Shown here: one piece after another, positions 54,231 through 59,275 of the stretch | How the letters are laid out: the number at the start of each line of letters is the position of its first letter | How positions within the stretch are numbered: position 1 is the first letter of the stretch | Source: an uncultured Prevotellaceae bacterium | Lineage (GTDB): Bacteria; Bacteroidota; Bacteroidia; Bacteroidales; Bacteroidaceae | DNA length: 59,275 nucleotides | Direction: 5' to 3' | NCBI GenBank assembly: GCA_902770195.1 | Contig: CACXSA010000017.1 | Location: forward strand, 1 to 59,275 | The notes under the pieces: generated by a model | What the model saw: only the letters and a program-made list of their open reading frames with translations | Databases searched by the model: none | Told to the model about the DNA's origin: nothing | Translations under genes and position numbers: made by a program

Positions 54231-54304
54231 GGTGCGTTAGTTCAGTAGGTTAGAATGCCTGCCTGTCACGCAGGAGGTCACGAGTTCGAGTCTCGTACGC
54301 ACCG
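54231..54304 (+). tRNA. tRNA-Asp (GTC), copy 1
   Basis: The 74-nt cloverleaf has acceptor GGTGCGT/ACGCACC, anticodon stem-loop CCTGC-CTGTCAC-GCAGG, T-arm CGAGTTCGAGTCTCG and discriminator G. Anticodon GTC. Confidence 0.96.
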
Positions 54305-54336
54305 CCAGAAAAGGTCTCAGAGTCACCAAGCAAAAA

Positions 54337-54410
54337 GGTGCGTTAGTTCAGTAGGTTAGAATGCCTGCCTGTCACGCAGGAGGTCACGAGTTCGAGTCTC
54401 GTACGCACCG
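54337..54410 (+). tRNA. tRNA-Asp (GTC), copy 2
   Basis: Identical to copy 1 over all 74 bases, 32 bp downstream. Both probably come from one transcript. Confidence 0.96.
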
Positions 54411-54421
54411 CAACAAGAATG

Positions 54422-54452
54422 CTCACCGAATCACATGGTTCGGTGAGTTTTT
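54422..54452 (+). terminator. terminator after the tRNA-Asp pair
   Basis: CTCACCGAA (54422-54430) pairs with TTCGGTGAG (54439-54447), followed by TTTTTG. Confidence 0.9.
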
Positions 54453-54508
54453 GTTTATACAGTACTTAAAAAATCGGAATGCAGTATGGTTAATTGAGAA
54501 TTAATTCG

Positions 54509-54516
54509 TAACTTTG
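54509..54516 (+). promoter_or_regulatory. -7 element of the galE promoter
   Basis: TAACTTTG followed by CCG lies 24 bp before the galE ATG. The -33 region has no exact TTTG. Confidence 0.6.
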
Positions 54517-54540
54517 CCGAAAATTTTAAAGATATAAAAA

Positions 54541-55581
54541 ATGGAAAAGACAATTCTTGTTACTGGTGGTACTGGATTTATTGGAAGCCACACCACGGTT
54601 GAACTCCAAAATGCAGGCTATAATGTCGTTGTTGTTGACAATCTCTCCAATTCAAATGAGAAGGTGCTTGATGGCATCGAGAAAATCACGGGTATTCGTC
54701 CCGCTTTCGAGAAGGTAGATTGCTGTGATTATGCAGGCATGGAGCGTGTGTTCAAGAAGTACCCGGGAATCCAAGGCATTATTCACTTTGCAGCCAGCAA
54801 GGCTGTGGGTGAAAGTGTGGAGAAACCGCTGATGTATTATCGAAATAACTTGATGTCATTGATTAACCTGCTGGAGTTGATGCCAGTCTATCATGTAAAA
54901 GGTATTATCTTCTCCAGTTCATGCACAGTCTATGGACAACCCTCACAAGAGAACCTGCCGGTCACGGAGAATGCTCCCATTCAGAAGGCGCTGTCGCCTT
55001 ATGGTAATACCAAGCAGATTAACGAGGAGATTATCCAGGACTATATACACAGCGGGGCTCCTATCAAATCGATTATCTTGCGCTATTTCAATCCAATAGG
55101 CGCACATCCTTCAGCACTCATTGGCGAATTGCCCAGTGGTGTACCTATGAACCTGATACCCTTTGTCACACAGACAGCGATGGGTATTCGTGAGCAACTG
55201 AAGATATTCGGCAACGACTATAACACACCTGATAAGACATGTATCCGCGATTATATCTATGTGGTTGATTTGGCCAAAGCTCATGTGAAGGCAATGGAAC
55301 GTATTCTGGATCATCCGGAAACCGATGCCGTAGAGGTGTTTAACATTGGAACAGGACGTGGCCTTTCCACCCTGGAAGTGGTAGAAGGCTTCGAGAAAGC
55401 TACAGGTGTGAAAGTGAACTGGACTTATGCTCCACGTCGTGAAGGCGATATCGAGCAGGTTTGGGGTAATGTTGATAAAGCCAATAAAGTGCTTGGCTGG
55501 AAGGCAGAAACACCGACTGATGAGGTGTTGAAGAGTGCCTGGAAGTGGCAACAGAAACTTCGTGAGGACGGAATTCAATAA
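54541..55581 (+). CDS. galE: UDP-glucose 4-epimerase
   Basis: GalE interconverts UDP-glucose and UDP-galactose. NAD-binding TGGTGFIGSH is at residues 8-17, and the catalytic pair is SSCTVYG (Ser) and YGNTK (Tyr-xxx-Lys). The 346-residue length is normal. It supplies sugar nucleotides for surface glycans and follows the tRNA-Asp pair. A TPR protein gene starts 3 bp after its stop. Confidence 0.96.
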   Translation: MEKTILVTGGTGFIGSHTTVELQNAGYNVVVVDNLSNSNEKVLDGIEKITGIRPAFEKVDCCDYAGMERVFKKYPGIQGIIHFAASKAVGESVEKPLMYYRNNLMSLINLLELMPVYHVKGIIFSSSCTVYGQPSQENLPVTENAPIQKALSPYGNTKQINEEIIQDYIHSGAPIKSIILRYFNPIGAHPSALIGELPSGVPMNLIPFVTQTAMGIREQLKIFGNDYNTPDKTCIRDYIYVVDLAKAHVKAMERILDHPETDAVEVFNIGTGRGLSTLEVVEGFEKATGVKVNWTYAPRREGDIEQVWGNVDKANKVLGWKAETPTDEVLKSAWKWQQKLREDGIQ

Positions 55582-55584
55582 CAA

Positions 55585-56814
55585 ATGAGTATAAGGGTAT
55601 TTAAAAGATTATTTTTCAGTATAACGGCGGTAACGTTGCTAGCCGGTCATGTCTGTGGTCAGTCAACTCCTAAAAAGGTGAGGATGGACATAGACAAGGC
55701 TAAGACTTATATTAAGAGCGGAAAGGATTTTGACAAGGCAGAGAAGTTGATGACGGACTTGTTGAAAGACTCTGCCAACCATGATAATATCAAGATCTAC
55801 TCCACATGGTATGAGTCCGTTCTAGGCCAGTATAATGCTGCCAACGAGAAATTGTATCTCAAGCAAAAATACGATACGGCAGCTTTCTACAATCTGATTA
55901 GCCATTTGCAAGAGGTTGCTGTCGAGCTGGATAACCTGGATGCACGGCCTGATAAAAAAGGTCGTGTTCATCTTTCATATCGCAAGGAAAATGCTGCCAT
56001 ATTGAATATGCTTCGTATTAATATTTATTATGGTGGTACATGGAGCGTCCGCAAGGGTGATTACGAAAAAGGATTTGATTATTTTGACGATTATCTGGAC
56101 GCAGCCCATCAGCCTTTTTATGAAGAATATAACTATCAGCTGAGAGATTCTCTTCTGCCTGCAGCTGCTTATTGGGCCACCTTGTGTGGCTACAAACTGC
56201 AGGATGCTGAGCGCACGTTGAAACATTGTCAGCTGGCGATGAAAGATGAGTCAAAGACAACCTTTGTCTTACAATATATGTGTGAGGCATATCAATGGCA
56301 AAAGAATGATAGTGATTATCTTCGGACATTGGCAGAAGGCTATGAGCGTTATCCTGAATATCCTTATTTTTTCCCCCGTCTGGCTGACTATTATTCTGAA
56401 AAAGGACAATATGAAGAGGTGTTGCAATTGGCAGACAGGGGACTTGACATCAAACAAGACGGTACGTTGTTCCTCTTGGCTAAGTCAGTAGCCCTCCTTA
56501 ACCTGGGCAGGTATGAGGAATGTATAGAAACCAGTCGTTTGTTGATGGAATTGAAGGATGCTTCGCCGGAACCGTATTTTAATATTGCGACATGTTATCT
56601 GAATCAGGCCTTGACTATTGAGCAGGAACGGGAACCTCGGAAAAATTATCAACGGCTACAGAAATTGTATCGGGAGGCTCGCCCTTTTATGGAGGATTAC
56701 AGGAGGTTAGCTCCAGAAGACAAGCAAAGATGGGCTCCGGCTTTGTATCGCATCTATCTGAATTTGAACATGGGAAGACAGTTCGAGGAAATAGACCGAT
56801 TGATGCGTAAGTAA
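55585..56814 (+). CDS. exported tetratricopeptide-repeat protein
   Basis: A signal peptide (to about residue 26, HVCGQS) is followed by about 380 residues of helical repeats. TPR-like units are clearest at about 235-370 (YPYFFPRLADYYSEKGQYEE and PYFNIATCYLNQA). The front part MDIDKAKTYIKSGKDFDKAE also looks like a TPR. It is probably periplasmic. The partner is unknown. It lies 3 bp from galE and is likely cotranscribed with it. Confidence 0.82.
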   Translation: MSIRVFKRLFFSITAVTLLAGHVCGQSTPKKVRMDIDKAKTYIKSGKDFDKAEKLMTDLLKDSANHDNIKIYSTWYESVLGQYNAANEKLYLKQKYDTAAFYNLISHLQEVAVELDNLDARPDKKGRVHLSYRKENAAILNMLRINIYYGGTWSVRKGDYEKGFDYFDDYLDAAHQPFYEEYNYQLRDSLLPAAAYWATLCGYKLQDAERTLKHCQLAMKDESKTTFVLQYMCEAYQWQKNDSDYLRTLAEGYERYPEYPYFFPRLADYYSEKGQYEEVLQLADRGLDIKQDGTLFLLAKSVALLNLGRYEECIETSRLLMELKDASPEPYFNIATCYLNQALTIEQEREPRKNYQRLQKLYREARPFMEDYRRLAPEDKQRWAPALYRIYLNLNMGRQFEEIDRLMRK

Positions 56815-56840
56815 TTAAAAATGTTAAAAATTTGGCTAAA

Positions 56841-56873
56841 GATACTGATTTTGAAAATAAATCAGTATCTTTG
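56841..56873 (+). promoter_or_regulatory. perfect inverted repeat overlapping the phosphohexomutase promoter
   Basis: GATACTGATTT (56841-56851) and AAATCAGTATC (56859-56869) are exact reverse complements with a 7-bp gap. The right arm shares bases with the -7 element TATCTTTG (56866-56873). No T-run follows, so an operator is more likely than a terminator. Confidence 0.65.
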
Positions 56874-56922
56874 CGTATTGTAAATAATTAAATCTAAAAC
56901 AAAACCTCTCATTTAAACAATT

Positions 56923-58668
56923 ATGGAAAATAATGCTCAACTTATTGCTCAGTGCGAGGCACGTGCAAAGGAATGGCTTGCTCCGGCCTTTGACGAGGAG
57001 ACACGTAAAGAAGTACAGGCCATGCTTGATGCTGATGACAAGTCGGCCCTTATCGACGCATTCTATCAGAACCTTGAATTTGGTACGGGTGGATTGCGTG
57101 GTATCATGGGTGCTGGTACCAACCGCATGAACAAGTACATCGTAGGTATGGCTACTCAGGGCTTTGCCAACTACATTAACAAGGCATTCCCTGGCAAGAA
57201 ATGCTCTGTTGTTGTTGGACATGACTGCCGTAACAACGGACGTATGTTTGCAGAGACTGTTGCCGACATCTTCTCTGCTAACGGCATCAAAGTTTATCTC
57301 TTCGAGAGCCTTCGTCCTACACCGGAGATTTCTTTTGCCATCCGTCAGCTTGGATGTCAAGCTGGTGTTAACGTTACAGCTTCTCACAATCCACGTGAGT
57401 ACAACGGTTACAAAGCTTACTGGGACGATGGTGCTCAGGTACTCGCTCCACACGACAAGGGTATCATCGACGAGGTGAACAAGGTTTCTATCAACGACGT
57501 TAAGTTTGAAGGTAACAAGGAACTCATCGACATCATCGGTGGTGAGATGGACTGGGATTACCTGCAGGCTGTCAAGGAGGCAATGGTTGATCAGGATGTT
57601 ATCCTGCGCCAGAAAGACCTCAACATTGTTTACTCTCCAATGCACGGAACTGGTCGCGTGATTATTCCTGAGGCTTTGCGCTCTTGGGGCTTCCAGAATA
57701 TCCACGTTGTTCCTGAGCAGATGGTGATCGACGGAAACTTCCCGACAGTGGTATCTCCAAACCCGGAGAATGCTGAGGCTATGACCCTCGGAATGAAGCT
57801 CGGAACACGTCTGAATGCCGACCTCGTAATCGCTTCTGATCCTGACGCTGACCGTCTGGCCATCGTTTGCCGCAATGCAAAGGGTGAGTGGGAGATCCTG
57901 AATGGTAACCAGACATGTATGATGTTCTCTTGGTACATCATCGCCAATAAGAAGAAGCTTGGCCAGCTGAAGGGCAACGAGTTCCTCGTAAAGACCATCG
58001 TGACCACCGAGGTCATTGCCGAGATTGCCAAGAAGAACAATGTAGAGTACATGGACTGCTATACAGGCTTCAAGTGGATTGCCAACGAGATTCGTGTTAA
58101 TGAAGGCAAGAAGAAGTATATTGGTGGCGGTGAGGAATCGTTCGGTTTCCTGCCATTCGATAAGGTTCGTGATAAGGACTCCCCCGCATCTATCTGCCTT
58201 ATCTGTGAGATTGCAGCATGGGCTCGCGACAACGGCATGACCCTCTATGATCTGCTCATGAACATCTACAAGGAGTATGGATTCTCGAAGGAGGTAACCA
58301 TCAACGTGGTTCGTCCTGGTAAGACTGGTGCTGACGAGATCAAGCAGATGATGACAGACTTCCGCGCCAATCCTCCGAAGGAATTGGGTGGTGCAAAGAT
58401 CTGTCTGTGGAAGGACTATAAGACACTCCAGGCCAAGAAGGCTGATGGTACTGTTACAAAACTGAACATGCCGGATACCTCAAATGTGCTCCAGTGGTTC
58501 TGCGAGGATGGCACCAAGGTTTCTGTCCGTCCTTCTGGTACCGAGCCAAAGATTAAGTTCTACACAGAGGTCAAGGATGCCAGCTTCGCAGGTGCTGCCG
58601 ACTATGAGCGCTGCACGAAGGCTGCTGAACAGAAGATTGAGGCTATCAAGAAGAGCTTGAATCTCTAA
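56923..58668 (+). CDS. phosphoglucomutase/phosphomannomutase family protein
   Basis: The enzyme moves phosphate between C1 and C6 of hexoses. The four-domain alpha-D-phosphohexomutase layout is complete: catalytic-serine loop VTASHNPREYNGYK, metal loop ASDPDADRLAI, sugar-binding GGGEESFGF and phosphate-binding RPSGTEPKIKFY. The 581-residue length fits the PgcA/PGM2-like branch. It links glucose-6-P to sugar nucleotide synthesis and so relates to galE. Control by the operator-like repeat upstream is plausible. The gene ends with a strong bidirectional terminator. Confidence 0.95.
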   Translation: MENNAQLIAQCEARAKEWLAPAFDEETRKEVQAMLDADDKSALIDAFYQNLEFGTGGLRGIMGAGTNRMNKYIVGMATQGFANYINKAFPGKKCSVVVGHDCRNNGRMFAETVADIFSANGIKVYLFESLRPTPEISFAIRQLGCQAGVNVTASHNPREYNGYKAYWDDGAQVLAPHDKGIIDEVNKVSINDVKFEGNKELIDIIGGEMDWDYLQAVKEAMVDQDVILRQKDLNIVYSPMHGTGRVIIPEALRSWGFQNIHVVPEQMVIDGNFPTVVSPNPENAEAMTLGMKLGTRLNADLVIASDPDADRLAIVCRNAKGEWEILNGNQTCMMFSWYIIANKKKLGQLKGNEFLVKTIVTTEVIAEIAKKNNVEYMDCYTGFKWIANEIRVNEGKKKYIGGGEESFGFLPFDKVRDKDSPASICLICEIAAWARDNGMTLYDLLMNIYKEYGFSKEVTINVVRPGKTGADEIKQMMTDFRANPPKELGGAKICLWKDYKTLQAKKADGTVTKLNMPDTSNVLQWFCEDGTKVSVRPSGTEPKIKFYTEVKDASFAGAADYERCTKAAEQKIEAIKKSLNL

Positions 58669-58697
58669 TATTTTGATTTGAACATAATATCGAACAT

Positions 58698-58735
58698 AAA
58701 AAGAAGGGCATTCCAATCGAGTGCCCTTCTTTTTT
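58698..58735. terminator. bidirectional terminator between the phosphohexomutase and NUDIX genes
   Basis: AAAAAGAAGGGCA and TGCCCTTCTTTTTT form a long stem (58698-58710 with 58722-58734), with A-rich and T-rich flanks on both sides, so it can serve both convergent genes. Confidence 0.9.
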
Positions 58736-58742
58736 GATCACT

Positions 58743-59129
58743 TCAATACTTCTTCAGTTCCTCCACCACTTCTTTGTCTGCCGGTAGCCACTTCACGCTA
58801 CCCAGCTCGTCCTTCGTGAGCCATCGTGCCGCCTCGTGTTCGTTCAGCGTCAGACTGCCACTTTCAATATGACACCAATAGCAATGCATCGTCAGGTGAA
58901 ACTTCGGATAATCATACTCCACAGTACACAAGAACTCATCCACACATATCTCCGTTTCCAGTTCTTCCTGTATTTCACGCTTCAGCGCTTCCTCCGGCGT
59001 CTCCCCAGCCTCAATTTTCCCGCCAGGAAATTCCCACCAGTCCTTCCACTCACCTAATCCACGCTGAGTGGCAAAGACGCATCCTTCCTCATCGCGAATG
59101 ATCGCTGCTACGACTTCTATCTGTTTCAT
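58743..59129 (-). CDS. MutT-type NUDIX pyrophosphohydrolase
   Basis: The 128-residue enzyme has the NUDIX box GGKIEAGETPEEALKREIQEEL and the front VVAAIIRDEEGCVFATQR. This is the (deoxy)nucleoside triphosphate pyrophosphohydrolase branch that cleans oxidised nucleotides such as 8-oxo-dGTP. I chose the ATG at 59129 (MKQIEV); the frame extends nine codons upstream into the preceding gene. Start and stop of the two genes overlap (ATGA). Confidence 0.92.
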   Translation of the reverse strand: MKQIEVVAAIIRDEEGCVFATQRGLGEWKDWWEFPGGKIEAGETPEEALKREIQEELETEICVDEFLCTVEYDYPKFHLTMHCYWCHIESGSLTLNEHEAARWLTKDELGSVKWLPADKEVVEELKKY

Positions 59130-59275
59130 ATTTCTTCCTCCGCAGCTTTCAGGCAATTGTCACTTTCTTCATCCAACTGAGGATACATCTTAACATCAGC
59201 CACCTTACATTTTCTGTCTTGCAGAAATATGTGGTTCAGCGTAAACGCTATCGATTCCAACGTCTCTTCCCGTTT
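59126..59275 (-). CDS. C-terminal end of an unknown protein (partial)
   Basis: The last 49 codons of a leftward gene run off the right edge of the window and stop at 59126. The end reads ESIAFTLNHIFLQDRKCKVADV and then an acidic tail DEESDNCLKAAEEEI. Codon usage looks coding. The family cannot be recognised from this piece. It overlaps the NUDIX start by 4 bp, so the two are one operon. Confidence 0.6.
   Translation of the reverse strand, partial: KREETLESIAFTLNHIFLQDRKCKVADVKMYPQLDEESDNCLKAAEEEI

Overview
The window looks like part of a chromosome from a Bacteroidales organism, most likely Prevotella or a close relative. This rests on protein families typical of the group (DUF4296, DUF3256, DUF4491, DUF5687, a FeoA-FeoB fusion, a TonB-dependent receptor, a Rho with a long disordered insert). 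It also rests on promoters of the Bacteroidota type, TTTG about 19-20 bp upstream of TAnnTTTG, found before many genes on both strands. The genus is inference. No complete mobile element, phage or defence island is visible; most of the content is housekeeping.

Layout. 1-4412 (+): end of a SpoIIE-type phosphatase, a small membrane protein, feoAB. 4421-10719 (-): ftsK, a LolA-like protein, DUF5687, DUF4491, rlmH and a cation efflux protein. 10893-23564 (+): RNase D-like exonuclease, an RlmI-type methyltransferase, tilS, ileS, a DksA-like protein, lspA, DUF4296, a small overlapping ORF, a nucleoside permease-like MFS protein, rsmE, a phenylacetate-CoA ligase-like enzyme and DUF3256. 23796-24389 (-): rpmA and rplU. 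24390-25738 holds no intact gene: it has a 21-bp tandem array, a large inverted repeat, a candidate small RNA and a gene remnant. 25767-26264 (-): tRNA-Glu, tRNA-Ser, tRNA-Gly and tRNA-Thr. 26366-33700 (-): uvrA, clpC, a tandem ABC ATPase and ruvC. 33816-42724 (+): TonB receptor, ECF S-component, ald, a DMP19-like protein, smpB, metH and a GHL10 hydrolase. 42765-47616 (-): an MBL-fold hydrolase, rsmG, rho and a MATE exporter. 47975-58668 (+): engB, a DASS symporter, an ABC-F ATPase, recR, a small membrane protein, a glycosyltransferase, a GNAT, two tRNA-Asp, galE, a TPR protein and a phosphohexomutase. 58743-59275 (-): a MutT-type NUDIX enzyme and the end of an unknown gene.

The main anomaly is a set of apparent small internal deletions in genes that should be indispensable: ftsK (about 8600), tilS (about 12719), ileS (about 16418) and the 5' part of tRNA-Ser (about 25958). 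Several hits within 18 kb point first to an assembly or consensus artefact, but a real lesion cannot be excluded from sequence alone.

The second theme is repeat structure. Many intergenic spacers are built on a 7-bp period, and the same kind of repeat (7 bp x4 and 14 bp x2) lies inside uvrA, where unit changes would shift the frame. Other features are a five-copy palindromic array between MATE and engB, a covarying terminator-promoter hairpin used twice, a perfect inverted repeat over the promoter of the phosphohexomutase gene, and two candidate small RNAs beside rplU-rpmA. I did not find a clear new multi-gene system. The closest functional puzzle is the TonB receptor paired with a lone ECF S-component.
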